Made by a program: the position numbers and the translations under genes. Below, piece by piece: positions 35,769 to 44,497 of a DNA stretch of 64,000 nt; position 1 is the first letter of the stretch, and each line of letters begins with the position of its first letter. The stretch comes from Oscillospiraceae bacterium (GTDB taxonomy: Bacteria > Bacillota_A > Clostridia > Oscillospirales > Oscillospiraceae), in the NCBI GenBank assembly GCA_017537045.1, contig JAFYLN010000149.1, positions 1 through 64,000 on the forward strand, given 5' to 3'. Under the pieces are notes generated by a model that searched no databases, was not told the DNA's origin, and saw nothing but the letters and a program-made list of their open reading frames with translations.

Positions 35769-36494
35769 TCACAGCAGGGACAGGGCTTCCTCGTCAGCAA
35801 CGATGGTGCAGTCAGGATGCAGCTGCAGAATGGAAGCGGGAACCTTGGGGTCGATAGGACCAGTAACAGCAGCCTTGATGGCAGCAGCCTTGTTTTTGCC
35901 GTTGGCAACCAGCAGGATCTTCTTTGCCTGCATGATTCCCCAGATGCCCATGGTGTAGGCCTGACGGGGCACATCGTCACGGCTTGCGAAGAAGCGCTGG
36001 TTGGCATCGATGGTGGACTCAGCCAGCTTGACGCAGTGGGTACCGGGAGCGAAGGTCTCGTCGGGCTCGTTGAAGCCGATGTGGCCGTTGGGGCCCATGC
36101 CCAGCAGCTGCAGGTCAGTGCCGCCCAGATCGGCGATCTTCTGATCGTATGCAGCACACTCTGCCTCGGGATCGTTGGTCAGGCCGCTGGGAATATTGCA
36201 GTTTGCCTGATCGATGTTTACATGGTCAAACAGGTTGCTGCGCATGAAGTAAGCATAGCTCTGGTCATGATCCTTGCTCAGACCCACATACTCATCCAGA
36301 TTCACAGTCTTGACCTGGGAGAAATCCAGTTCGCCGTTTTCGTACTTCTTGATCAGCACCTGATAAGTACCGACAGGGCTGCTGCCGGTGGCCAGACCCA
36401 GGACACAGTCGGGCTTCAGCGTTACCACGGAAGCAATGATATTGCCAGCCTTCAGGCTGACGTCAGCGTAGTCTTTTGCGCGGATGATTTTCAT
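35769..36494 (-). CDS. nagB: Glucosamine-6-phosphate deaminase
   Basis: The enzyme converts glucosamine-6-phosphate to fructose-6-phosphate and ammonia, linking amino-sugar breakdown to glycolysis. The 241-residue protein has CVLGLATGSSPVGTY near the N terminus, NLDEYVGLSKDHDQSY with the catalytic Asp, and GMGPNGHIGFNEP with the active-site His. GGGGAACC is the ribosome site before MKIIRAKDY. It stands alone without nagA. Confidence 0.96.
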   Translation of the reverse strand: MKIIRAKDYADVSLKAGNIIASVVTLKPDCVLGLATGSSPVGTYQVLIKKYENGELDFSQVKTVNLDEYVGLSKDHDQSYAYFMRSNLFDHVNIDQANCNIPSGLTNDPEAECAAYDQKIADLGGTDLQLLGMGPNGHIGFNEPDETFAPGTHCVKLAESTIDANQRFFASRDDVPRQAYTMGIWGIMQAKKILLVANGKNKAAAIKAAVTGPIDPKVPASILQLHPDCTIVADEEALSLL

Positions 36495-36695
36495 AAATAA
36501 GGTTCCCCTTTCAAAATTATCATATTGTCGGATATACCTAAGGGTAAGTATAGCATCTTTTTCCGATTCTGTACAGACCCAATTCCTAATTTTTGATCCT
36601 CCTTGTCTGGTCTTATTTTTAATCATTATTTTGGCACTGTATTTATTGCCAGTTCACGCTATAATAGGCCTATAAACTTCCGGGAGGGAAAGATT

Positions 36696-37286
36696 ATGAA
36701 ACAACAGACCTTAACAACCAGAAAAATTGTCTTTGCCGCTCTGATGGCTGCGCTGTGCTACATCGGCTTTTCCTATTTCCGAATCGACATTCCGGTGGGA
36801 ACCGAAAAAACCGCATTCCATTTGGGCAATGTTTTCTGCGTGCTTGCCGCGCTGCTTATCGGTGGTTTCTGGGGCGGTATGTCCGGCGCAGTTGGCATGA
36901 CCATTGCAGACCTGACCACCGGCTATGTTACCTCTGCGCCCAAAACCTTTGTTCTGAAACTTTGTATCGGTTTGATTGCAGGTTTTGTTGCGCACAAAAT
37001 CCTTCACATCAGTGATGAAGAAAACCGCAAGGTTTCTCTTCCCGTGGCCACAGCGCTTTCCTGTACCGCTGGTATGGTATTCAACGTTGTTGCAGATCCC
37101 GTAGTTGGATATTTCTACAAAACGTACATTCTGGGTGTCCCTCAGGAAGTGGCCAATATTTGGGCAAAAATGGGCGCCGTAACCACGCTGGTCAATGCGA
37201 TCGTCGCTGTTATCGTCGCTACAGTTTTCTATCTTGCACTCCGCCCTGCCCTGAAACGTTCCAATTTACTGCCGCACATAAATTGA
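36696..37286 (+). CDS. ECF transporter S component
   Basis: This 196-residue membrane protein with about six hydrophobic segments is the substrate-binding subunit of an energy-coupling-factor vitamin importer. It starts MKQQTLTTRKIVFAALMAAL, with the Ala/Leu-rich first helix typical of S components, after CGGGAGGGAAAG. No riboswitch was recognised upstream, so the vitamin is unknown. The ATPases and T component must be encoded elsewhere. The last codon and stop fall inside a family B element (37280 onwards). Confidence 0.8.
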   Translation: MKQQTLTTRKIVFAALMAALCYIGFSYFRIDIPVGTEKTAFHLGNVFCVLAALLIGGFWGGMSGAVGMTIADLTTGYVTSAPKTFVLKLCIGLIAGFVAHKILHISDEENRKVSLPVATALSCTAGMVFNVVADPVVGYFYKTYILGVPQEVANIWAKMGAVTTLVNAIVAVIVATVFYLALRPALKRSNLLPHIN

Positions 37287-37458
37287 TGTTTATCGCGCCA
37301 TGTAGCGTGGATCATGTAGGGGCGACCATTGGTCGCCCGCGCAGCAGAATGTTGCGAATTCGCATTGGATTTCGGCAAATTCGTGACATTGTACCGCACG
37401 GGCGGCTAATAGCCGCCCCTACATTCTCGCCGGAAGGGCGTGCGATAAACTGAAATTT
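37280..37458 (+). repeat. Family B dispersed element, copy overlapping the ECF gene end
   Basis: This full-length copy runs from AAATTGATGTTTATCG to GATAAACTGAAATTT. The TGA in its first bases is the stop codon of the ECF S-component gene. Confidence 0.83.
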
Positions 37459-37559
37459 GATTTCCTGCCGTTCCTTCTGGAACGGCAATAATTTTCTAAA
37501 TTTTAACATATCTTTTGTGATAAGCTGGTATAATCTTATGTACGAAAGGAGTTTTGATC

Positions 37560-38435
37560 ATGTCCTTACAATCCGTTATGTTCAACATTGGTGCCGCCAT
37601 CAATGACTATAAACACGACAAAGCGATTCCCCTGCCTGATGGCATCACGCAGTGCCGCAACATTTCCTATGGAAGCCACGGGAAATGGAATCTGCTGGAC
37701 GTTTACTATCCCGACGGTACCACACAGCCCCTGCCTACCATCGTATCCATTCACGGCGGCGGTTATGTGTACGGCACCAAGGAAATTTACCGCCGCTACG
37801 GTATGGATATGGCGCGGCGGGGATTTGCTTTTGTCAATTTCAATTACCGCCTTGCACCCAAGTGGCGCTTCCCTGCCCCGCTGTGGGACACCAATGCCGT
37901 GATGGAGTGGATCTGCAAAAATGCCGTGCGTTATCATCTGGATCCGAACCGGATCATTATCGTCGGCGATTCTGCCGGCGCACAGCTGGCCAGCCAGTAC
38001 GCCGCCATTGCGAAAAATCCGGACTATGCCGCCGCTTTCCACATGAAGGTACCCGAAATTACCATCCGCGCCCTTGGCCTTAACTGCGGCATGTATGATA
38101 TTCAGGAAGTTGCCGCCAACGCGACAGGCATCGCACGGGATTACATGGGTAAGGATTTTGACCTTGCCGATCCCCGTCTGAAGGTTCTGGAAGCCATTGG
38201 CGCTGATTATCCGCCGGCGCACATCACCACAGCGCATCACGATTTCCTGAAGGAGCAGGCTCAGCCCATGTATGATTTTCTCACCGGAAAAGGCATCCGC
38301 TGCAGGCTCGATATTTACGGCAGTGAGGATGACAAAACCATCGGCCATGTGTTCCATGTTACCATCACCCAGCCGGAGGCCATCCGCTGCAACGATGATG
38401 CTGCTGCATTTTTTAAAGAAGTGCTTGAAGCCTGA
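37560..38435 (+). CDS. Alpha/beta hydrolase (acetyl-esterase/lipase type)
   Basis: This 291-residue cytoplasmic hydrolase has the oxyanion motif HGGGYVYG near residue 66 and the nucleophile elbow GDSAGAQL near 137, the pattern of the hormone-sensitive-lipase/Aes group. Asp and His near 260-265 (SEDDKTIGHVFH) complete the triad. AAAGGAG precedes the ATG at 37560; a TTG two codons earlier is less likely. Physiological ester substrate unknown. Confidence 0.88.
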   Translation: MSLQSVMFNIGAAINDYKHDKAIPLPDGITQCRNISYGSHGKWNLLDVYYPDGTTQPLPTIVSIHGGGYVYGTKEIYRRYGMDMARRGFAFVNFNYRLAPKWRFPAPLWDTNAVMEWICKNAVRYHLDPNRIIIVGDSAGAQLASQYAAIAKNPDYAAAFHMKVPEITIRALGLNCGMYDIQEVAANATGIARDYMGKDFDLADPRLKVLEAIGADYPPAHITTAHHDFLKEQAQPMYDFLTGKGIRCRLDIYGSEDDKTIGHVFHVTITQPEAIRCNDDAAAFFKEVLEA

Positions 38436-38437
38436 TA

Positions 38438-38472
38438 AAAACCACGCATTCCGGATTTGGAATGCGTGGTTT
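38438..38472. terminator. Terminator between esterase and nitroreductase genes
   Basis: AAACCACGCATTCC and GGAATGCGTGGTTT arms around a short loop, followed by Ts on the plus strand, between converging genes. Confidence 0.85.
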
Positions 38473-38487
38473 CTTTATTCTCCGATC

Positions 38488-39354
38488 TTACAGGGCGCAG
38501 GTGGCAACCACTTCGTGGCCTTCCGGAAGCTGCAGGTCTGCAGTGGTTTTTCCGAAGCGCCAGATCAGCTTTCCCATCCAGTTTTCTGCCACACTGGTAA
38601 AGTGGTGGAGCACGATGCCAAGGCTCAGATCCCCATCGATCTTCGTATTGTAGGCATCGGGGCGGTTGACAAGACTGATGCCGCCGGGATGGATCACAAA
38701 GCCATAGGCCTGACGGTTCAGGTAGCTGGGCGACAGGGATGCTGCATAGAGGGATTCCCAGAGCATGTCATCGAAGAAGCCGATATGGTCATCCAGCTTG
38801 TAGGTATTGCCCCAGATTTCCATGAATGCCATGTCATAAACGCTGCGCTTTTGCTCCACATATTGGTGTTGTGCCACAATATCCACATCGGACATGCTGC
38901 GGATGTTCAGGCGCAGCCGCTTGACTGTCTTTTTGCCGTAGCCGAAGGCAGCAATGGCAGCAACCTCCAGATTCGATTCAAGGGAAAGCGCTTTTTTGAT
39001 ATCATTACTGTCCGCAAAGGTCAGCCAGCAGGTATTGAGCTCCATATCCGTCAGCTTCAGGATCAGATCCTCCATCACATAGCCTGCATTCAGGTGCGCC
39101 ATGGGATGTTTTTCTGACAGCAGAACCATATACTGGGGTGCGCCGACCAGAAACTGGTTGTAGCCTGCGGCACCCTCTAAGGCTGCGCGGGCATCGGTAC
39201 CAAAGAATCGAAGCTCGGTTTTGATTTCCGGCAGAAGGCGGCGGACGGAGGTGTTATAGTATTCTCTGATCTTATCCAGATCACCGAAGAAGACCTGCTT
39301 GTCAGTAAATTCACGGAAGGATTTTCTGTTCTGGATCAATGCACTGTAATTCAT
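38488..39354 (-). CDS. Nitroreductase-family flavoprotein
   Basis: This 288-residue protein shows an N-terminal NYSALIQNRKSFREFTDK motif, the FMN-contacting arginine region of nitroreductases, and AHLNAGYVMEDLILKLTDME near 85. The C-terminal half is longer than in simple nitroreductases. The likely role is FMN-dependent reduction of an unknown substrate. It is a single gene. Confidence 0.75.
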   Translation of the reverse strand: MNYSALIQNRKSFREFTDKQVFFGDLDKIREYYNTSVRRLLPEIKTELRFFGTDARAALEGAAGYNQFLVGAPQYMVLLSEKHPMAHLNAGYVMEDLILKLTDMELNTCWLTFADSNDIKKALSLESNLEVAAIAAFGYGKKTVKRLRLNIRSMSDVDIVAQHQYVEQKRSVYDMAFMEIWGNTYKLDDHIGFFDDMLWESLYAASLSPSYLNRQAYGFVIHPGGISLVNRPDAYNTKIDGDLSLGIVLHHFTSVAENWMGKLIWRFGKTTADLQLPEGHEVVATCAL

Positions 39355-39454
39355 GAGTTTTCCCCCTTATGTAATTTGTTCTTTGTGTGTATTTTAGGAA
39401 AAATCAAGCTTCCTTTCCGTGACAAAATCACGTAGTTTACATTTTTTTGCATAA

Positions 39455-39540
39455 AAAACGGGCGGATAATATCCGCCCCTACGATATTTTACGCAAAATG
39501 TACGATAGAATCCGTAGGGGCGGCTATCAGCCGCCCGCTA
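39455..39540 (+). repeat. Family B-like core hairpins
   Basis: Two GC-rich inverted repeats (GGGCGGATAATATCCGCCC and GGGGCGGCTATCAGCCGCCC) stand 40 bases apart with GTAGGGG/CCCCTAC flanks. The family B ends are missing, so this is a related or decayed copy. It overlaps the spoVAC 3' end. Confidence 0.65.
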
Positions 39541-39973
39541 CCATTTGCATAATCCAATAAATGAATCCATAAACGACAGATGCCGACACACCATATACGA
39601 TCACCGGTCCAGCAATGGTGAACATCTTGGCACCGACGCCCAAGATGAAGCCCTCCGTCTTAAATTCCACCGCCGGGGCGGAAATGGCATTGGCAAAGCC
39701 CGTGATGGGCACCAGCGTTCCGGCTCCGGCATGCTTGGCGAGATTATCATAAAGGCTCAGGCCTGTCAGCAGGGCGGATAGAACCACCAGTGACATGGAT
39801 GCGGCTGTTCCCGCCTTTTCCTGATCCAATCCCAAGGCCGTATAAAGACTGATAAAGCTCTGACCCAGTGTGCAGATCAGGCCGCCGATGACAAATGCCG
39901 TCAGGCAGTCCTTCCACATAGGCGATTTGGGGCTCATGGCCTCCACTATTTTTCCATATTCCCGTTCTGTCAT
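39527..39973 (-). CDS. spoVAC: Stage V sporulation protein AC
   Basis: This 148-residue inner-membrane protein forms part of the SpoVA channel that moves dipicolinic acid during spore formation and germination. Four hydrophobic segments are visible, with FVIGGLICTLGQ and the acidic LVPITGFANAISAPAVEFKTEG stretch characteristic of SpoVAC/SpoVAE. GGAGGG lies before MTEREYGK. The last codons (for VAGG and the stop) come from the adjoining GC-rich repeat. The usual spoVAD and spoVAE partners are not next to it. Confidence 0.9.
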   Translation of the reverse strand: MTEREYGKIVEAMSPKSPMWKDCLTAFVIGGLICTLGQSFISLYTALGLDQEKAGTAASMSLVVLSALLTGLSLYDNLAKHAGAGTLVPITGFANAISAPAVEFKTEGFILGVGAKMFTIAGPVIVYGVSASVVYGFIYWIMQMVAGG

Positions 39974-40030
39974 ATTCATCCCTCCGCCTCTAGCTTTCCC
40001 TGAATTGCAAATATTACCCGCTCCCATGTA

Positions 40031-40059
40031 TTGACATTTTCAAACTGCGGGAGTATAAC
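40031..40059 (+). promoter_or_regulatory. Promoter of the second MATE gene
   Basis: TTGACA (40031-40036) and TATAAC (40054-40059) with 17-base spacing lie 43 bases before the predicted start. Confidence 0.75.
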
Positions 40060-40101
40060 ATAATTGTTGCGTATGCAACTTTTTTGAAAGAAGGGATCAT
40101 C

Positions 40102-41469
40102 TTGCATTCTGACCGCAATACACTGACAGAAGGTTCTATCTGGAAAAAGATGCTTCTGTTCGCCCTGCCGATTTTCTTAGGCAATGTTTTTCAGCAGTTC
40201 TATCACGCATTCGACTCCTGGACGGTAGGCAAATTCATCGGTGACACCGCGCTGGCGGCTGTCAGCTCCTCCGGCAATCTGATCCACATGTTTGTGGGAT
40301 TCTTTAACGGCGTTGCCATGGGTGCCGGTGTGATCATCGCAAAGTTTTTCGGTGCCCGGGACTACAAAAATATGCGCACTGCCATCCATACGGATGTAGC
40401 TTTTGGTCTGGCCGCCGGTATTTTTCTGACGGTTCTGGGTGTTGGTTTTTCTCCCACGATCCTGCGGTGGATGAATACGCCCGCAGATGTACTCCCTGAG
40501 TCCATCATCTATTTCCGCTATTATTTCTGTGGCGCGGTTTTCACCGTGATGTACAATATTTTTGTCGGCATTCTGCACGCCGTGGGTGACAGCAAGCATC
40601 CGCTTTATTATCTGATTTTCGCCACCTTCGTCAATGTGGCGCTGGATCTGCTGTTTGTGGCAGCTTTGGGGTTTGGTGTCGGCGCTGCTGCTCTGGCTAC
40701 CACCATTTCACAGGGTGTCAGTGCAGTCCTCTGCTGTATTCGCCTGATGCGGGTCAGGGAGCCTTACCAGTTGAAAATCCGGGAAATCCGTTTCGATTTC
40801 AGTTGTCTGAAATCCATCATCCGGTTCGGCCTCCCCTCCGGCATTCAGAATTCAGTGATCGGTATTGCCAATCTGGTGGTGCAGACCAATATTAACAATT
40901 TCGGTTCCGCCGCCATGGCCGGCTGCGGTGCCCATTCCAAGATCGAAGGCTTCGCTTTTCTTCCGATCACCTGTTTCTCCATGGCGCTGTCCACCTTTGT
41001 CGGACAGAATCTGGGTGCGCATCAGTATGACCGCGTCAAAAAGGGTGTCGGCTTCGGTATTGCATGCTCCTGCATCACTGCCGAGATCATCGGCATTCTC
41101 TCCTATCTTTTTGCACCGCAGCTCATCGCATTTTTCAACGATACGCCGGAGGTCGTTACTTTCGGAACGCTCCATATGCAAACTGTCTGCCTGTTCTATT
41201 TCCTGCTGGCATTTACCCACTGTATCGCTGCAATTATGCGCGGTGCGGGCATCGCAACGTTCCCCATGCTTACCTTGCTGGCTTGCTGGTGTGTGCTTCG
41301 CGTCAGCTATATCACCGTGGCTGTGCGCATTGTCAATCAGTTGACTACAGTCTCCTGGGCCTATCCCCTGACATGGACATGCAGTTCCATTGTGTTCCTG
41401 ATCTATTTCCTGAAAGCCGACTGGATCCACAATTTCGATCGGCTGGAGGCGCAGGGAAAAACCATATAA
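40102..41469 (+). CDS. MATE-family efflux transporter
   Basis: The 455-residue, 12-segment membrane protein is of the MATE type, with LTEGSIWKKMLLFALPIFLG at the N terminus and FYHAFDSWTVGKFIG after it. No ATG is near the domain start; a TTG at 40102, seven bases after AAGAAGGG, is the best choice. It is distinct in sequence from the MATE gene at 34129-35502, so it is not a recent duplicate. The substrate is unknown. Confidence 0.88.
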   Translation: MHSDRNTLTEGSIWKKMLLFALPIFLGNVFQQFYHAFDSWTVGKFIGDTALAAVSSSGNLIHMFVGFFNGVAMGAGVIIAKFFGARDYKNMRTAIHTDVAFGLAAGIFLTVLGVGFSPTILRWMNTPADVLPESIIYFRYYFCGAVFTVMYNIFVGILHAVGDSKHPLYYLIFATFVNVALDLLFVAALGFGVGAAALATTISQGVSAVLCCIRLMRVREPYQLKIREIRFDFSCLKSIIRFGLPSGIQNSVIGIANLVVQTNINNFGSAAMAGCGAHSKIEGFAFLPITCFSMALSTFVGQNLGAHQYDRVKKGVGFGIACSCITAEIIGILSYLFAPQLIAFFNDTPEVVTFGTLHMQTVCLFYFLLAFTHCIAAIMRGAGIATFPMLTLLACWCVLRVSYITVAVRIVNQLTTVSWAYPLTWTCSSIVFLIYFLKADWIHNFDRLEAQGKTI

Positions 41470-41471
41470 GA

Positions 41472-41503
41472 AAAACGTCCAACCCCACAGGGTTGGACGT
41501 TTT
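41472..41503 (+). terminator. Terminator after MATE gene (copy 1 of 2)
   Basis: AAAACGTCCAACCC and GGGTTGGACGTTTT arms around CACA. The same 32 bases recur at 41678-41709. Confidence 0.85.
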
Positions 41504-41525
41504 GGAGCGTGTCAAAAAAGCCAAT

Positions 41526-41659
41526 GTCATTCCGAGGGAGCGTAGCGACCGTGGGAATCTGTATCTCTAAACATTGGCTTTTTTGATAATTTTATTGGAA
41601 AACGGAACTTTTTTGAAGAACGGATTGCCACGCCAGTGTGCGCACTGGCTCGCAATGAC
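41526..41659 (+). repeat. Family A dispersed element between duplicate terminators
   Basis: GTCATTCCGA to CGCAATGAC, 134 bases. Just outside the ends TGTCAAAAAA and TTTTTTGACA form an extra inverted repeat. The element stands between two identical terminator hairpins. Confidence 0.8.
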
Positions 41660-41677
41660 AGTTTTTTGACAGTCTGA

Positions 41678-41709
41678 AAAACGTCCAACCCCACAGGGTT
41701 GGACGTTTT
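41678..41709 (-). terminator. Terminator after capA-like gene (copy 2 of 2)
   Basis: Identical to 41472-41503. It lies four bases past the stop of the minus-strand capA-like gene and can end the luxS-mtnN-capA transcript. Confidence 0.8.
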
Positions 41710-41712
41710 GAT

Positions 41713-43098
41713 TCAGCGGATTCCGAGGGATGCTTCTGTTTCTCCCTGTTTCTGCCCAAACCAGTCATTGGCAGCAGCAAGCCCCTCTCCTACGATTTCC
41801 ATGGTTCTGTCAAAGGATTCCTGACATTTTACCATAAGTTCATCGGTCAGCTCCATTTCCGTTTTCCAGTCTGCATCTGCCGCCATAGCCATGATCCGGA
41901 ATTTTCTGACACCATTTTCATCGATATAGCGCCAGACCCAGGTAGGCAGCACATCTGCACTTTCTACCAGCACCGTGCCATCAGAATACTTGGCAAACGT
42001 AAAGGTAAAGAGCATACCATCTTCTGTGTGCACCGGGAAGCTGCCGCTTTTATAAATATTAGAAACAGCATTGCCCGTGGAGTACAGGCACAGGGTCTTA
42101 TGTGTTTCATCCGTCTGGCTTGTCAGCAGCTTCACAGGCTGCACCACATGTGCATGGTTTCCGACGATTACATCAATTCCCATATCACACAGCTGCTGGC
42201 CGATCTGCTCCTGATAGACATGGGGCTTTGTCTTGTATTCTTCACCCCAGTGGATAAACATGACAATTGCCTCTGCGCCGTCTGCTTTCATCTGTTCCAG
42301 TTCACCGGAGAGCTTATCATAAAATATATCCAGATCTCTATAATTAAAGGCATTGACCAGCTTGGAATCTTCCCGCGTCATTGCAATACCGTTGAGCATA
42401 AAGCTGCCCGATCCCGTATAGCCAGTGCTGTAGGTATAACAGGTCATTGCGATCCTGATACCGTTAATATCACGGATCAGGTAATTCTTTGCTTCCTCCT
42501 CCAACCGTGTACCTATATGATCCAGTTCCCGATCCTCTATGACCTGCTGTGTACGGATAAATCCGCTGGAACCCATGTCATAAGTATGGTTATTACCAGT
42601 CAGAAGCATGTCAAAACCTGCTGCCTTGGCTGCATCTACGATCTCATCGGGAGCATTAAAACAGGGATAGCCGGAGTATGGGAAGCCATTCTTGTCACTG
42701 TTGAGCGATACTTCCAGATTTGCTGCAGCATAGTCAACCGCAGAAACGTACTTCGTAAACCATTTAAAAATATTGTCAAAATTATAGGTTTTGCTCTCCT
42801 TGTCGTAACCGCTCTTGATCACCAGCTCATGAAGCAGAATATCACCGGTAGCACCGATGGTTGCCGTGCTGACCTTGGCAGGCGGCTCGGTCGGTTCCTC
42901 GGTGGGTTCTTCGGTGGGTGGTTCTGTATGCGGACTGGTAACTTCCGCAGCAGCTTCCGTATGCTGCAGGGATGCTTCCGGTTGTCTATCCTTTGTCAAA
43001 AAGAGGATACCCGCTGTTCCGATGCAAAGCAGCAGCAAAATCAGGATAACAATGCCGCCTCTCTTTTTTCGGGGTGTGCGCTGAAATTTTCCTGCCAT
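41713..43098 (-). CDS. CapA-family metallophosphatase-like membrane protein
   Basis: This 461-residue protein has a basic N terminus, a membrane anchor (about 15-33), a Thr/Glu/Pro-rich linker (about 40-70) and an external CapA/PgsA-type metallophosphatase domain. The metal-ligand motifs GATGDILLHE, LLTGNNHTYDMG and GNHAHVVQP are all present. Relatives act in poly-gamma-glutamate capsule production, but no pgsB or pgsC is nearby, so the substrate is unknown. AGGAG precedes the ATG at 43098. It is the third gene after luxS and mtnN, 12 bases from mtnN. Confidence 0.85.
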   Translation of the reverse strand: MAGKFQRTPRKKRGGIVILILLLLCIGTAGILFLTKDRQPEASLQHTEAAAEVTSPHTEPPTEEPTEEPTEPPAKVSTATIGATGDILLHELVIKSGYDKESKTYNFDNIFKWFTKYVSAVDYAAANLEVSLNSDKNGFPYSGYPCFNAPDEIVDAAKAAGFDMLLTGNNHTYDMGSSGFIRTQQVIEDRELDHIGTRLEEEAKNYLIRDINGIRIAMTCYTYSTGYTGSGSFMLNGIAMTREDSKLVNAFNYRDLDIFYDKLSGELEQMKADGAEAIVMFIHWGEEYKTKPHVYQEQIGQQLCDMGIDVIVGNHAHVVQPVKLLTSQTDETHKTLCLYSTGNAVSNIYKSGSFPVHTEDGMLFTFTFAKYSDGTVLVESADVLPTWVWRYIDENGVRKFRIMAMAADADWKTEMELTDELMVKCQESFDRTMEIVGEGLAAANDWFGQKQGETEASLGIR

Positions 43099-43110
43099 AT
43101 ACAAATCTCC

Positions 43111-43818
43111 TTACTGTATCTGGCTGAGCTTCCGGGCCATAAGCCGTGCGACTGCTGCACAGCGGTGAGCTGCAATAGCCTCGAAAGTTGGATAGTCCAT
43201 CTCGGCGCTGTCGTCGGCTTTATCGGAAATGGCTCGCAGAATCACAAAAGGCAGCTCGTTGCGGAATGCCACATGGGCAATAGCCGCACCTTCCATCTCC
43301 GTGCACAGTGCCTGTGTCTTTGCAATGATATTTTCCTTCACTGCTTTTTCTGCAACGAACAGGTCACCGCTGGCAACGCGGCCGATGCGGCTGTGGCCGG
43401 GATTTACAGCTTCTGCCGCAGCGCAGGCATAGGAAATCATTTCCTCATTTGCAGCAAAGGTCAACACGCCCATGCCGGGAACCTCGCCCATTTCGTAGCC
43501 AAAGTGCTGAGCATCAAAGTCGTGGTACATGGCATCGCTGCTGATCAGCAGATCACCGATATCCAGCTCGGCGCAGAGGGAGCCGGCAATACCTGTATTG
43601 ACCAGATGCGTGACACCGAAGCAGTCACACAGCACCTGCGCGCACATGGCAGCATTGACCTTACCCACGCCGCACTGAACAACCACAACAGGCAGGCCTT
43701 CCAGTACACCGTCATAGAATTCCATGCCGGCCTTGCGCGTTACGGTCAGGTTCTGCATTTCGGATTTCAGGGTTTCCACTTCGACGGCCATCGCGCCGAT
43801 AATACCAAGTTTTTTCAT
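43111..43818 (-). CDS. mtnN: 5'-methylthioadenosine/S-adenosylhomocysteine nucleosidase
   Basis: The enzyme removes adenine from methylthioadenosine and S-adenosylhomocysteine. The 235-residue product starts MKKLGIIGAMAVEVETLKSE and has the MEGAAIAHVA active-site segment near 175. Its product S-ribosylhomocysteine is the substrate of LuxS, encoded 11 bases upstream, so the two enzymes act in sequence in methyl-cycle recycling. Confidence 0.96.
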   Translation of the reverse strand: MKKLGIIGAMAVEVETLKSEMQNLTVTRKAGMEFYDGVLEGLPVVVVQCGVGKVNAAMCAQVLCDCFGVTHLVNTGIAGSLCAELDIGDLLISSDAMYHDFDAQHFGYEMGEVPGMGVLTFAANEEMISYACAAAEAVNPGHSRIGRVASGDLFVAEKAVKENIIAKTQALCTEMEGAAIAHVAFRNELPFVILRAISDKADDSAEMDYPTFEAIAAHRCAAVARLMARKLSQIQ

Positions 43819-43829
43819 ATTTTTCTCCT

Positions 43830-44306
43830 TTACTGCGGGTAAATCAGATGCTCCCGGTCGATATTTTCAAGCAATGCGGCATATTTTGCGCCCCAGTAAT
43901 TTGCCATAGGCAGATTCATATCCAGATAGTTTCCGCAGTCCTTGGCAGACGCGCCGGGAACCTCTCCGGTAAAATCGCGGATAAATTCGAAGCAGGCCTT
44001 TACCAGCGCGACCACACCGGCAGATTCATAGTCACCTGCCAGCAGCAGGTAAAAGCCGGTGCGGCAGCCCATGGGGCCAAAATACAACACCTTTTCTTTC
44101 CAGTTTGGTTCATTGCGCAGATACGTTGCCGCCAGATGCTCCATGGTATGGATCTCGGCGGTATTCATGACCGGCTCCTCGTTGGGATTTGTCAGGCGCA
44201 GGTCAAAGGTCGTGACCGTTTCGCTGCCGACTTTGTCCTTGCGGGACACATACAGCCCCGGCTGCAGCCTGATATGGTCAATGGTAAAGCTTGTTATTTT
44301 CTCCAT
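43830..44306 (-). CDS. luxS: S-ribosylhomocysteine lyase (autoinducer-2 synthase)
   Basis: LuxS splits S-ribosylhomocysteine into homocysteine and the precursor of autoinducer-2. The 158-residue protein begins MEKITSFTIDHIRLQPGLYV and has the metal site HTMEH at 53-57 and the catalytic cysteine in AKDCGNYLDM near 123. The start at 44306 follows a GAGGTGA site; longer in-frame starts were rejected. It heads the luxS-mtnN-capA operon. Confidence 0.97.
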   Translation of the reverse strand: MEKITSFTIDHIRLQPGLYVSRKDKVGSETVTTFDLRLTNPNEEPVMNTAEIHTMEHLAATYLRNEPNWKEKVLYFGPMGCRTGFYLLLAGDYESAGVVALVKACFEFIRDFTGEVPGASAKDCGNYLDMNLPMANYWGAKYAALLENIDREHLIYPQ

Positions 44307-44497
44307 CGTAATCACCTCATAAAAAATATCATACCGCAAATCGGCACCGAATGCAAGAAAAATACAGCGCAACTCATGGTTGATTATCTCTCAACCAGCC
44401 GTTGACCGGAATTTTTCCCGGAATTAACGAATAATTGATAGCTTTTCCTGCCAGTTTATGGCATGATAGAGGCACAAGGAAACAGGAGGTAAGACCT

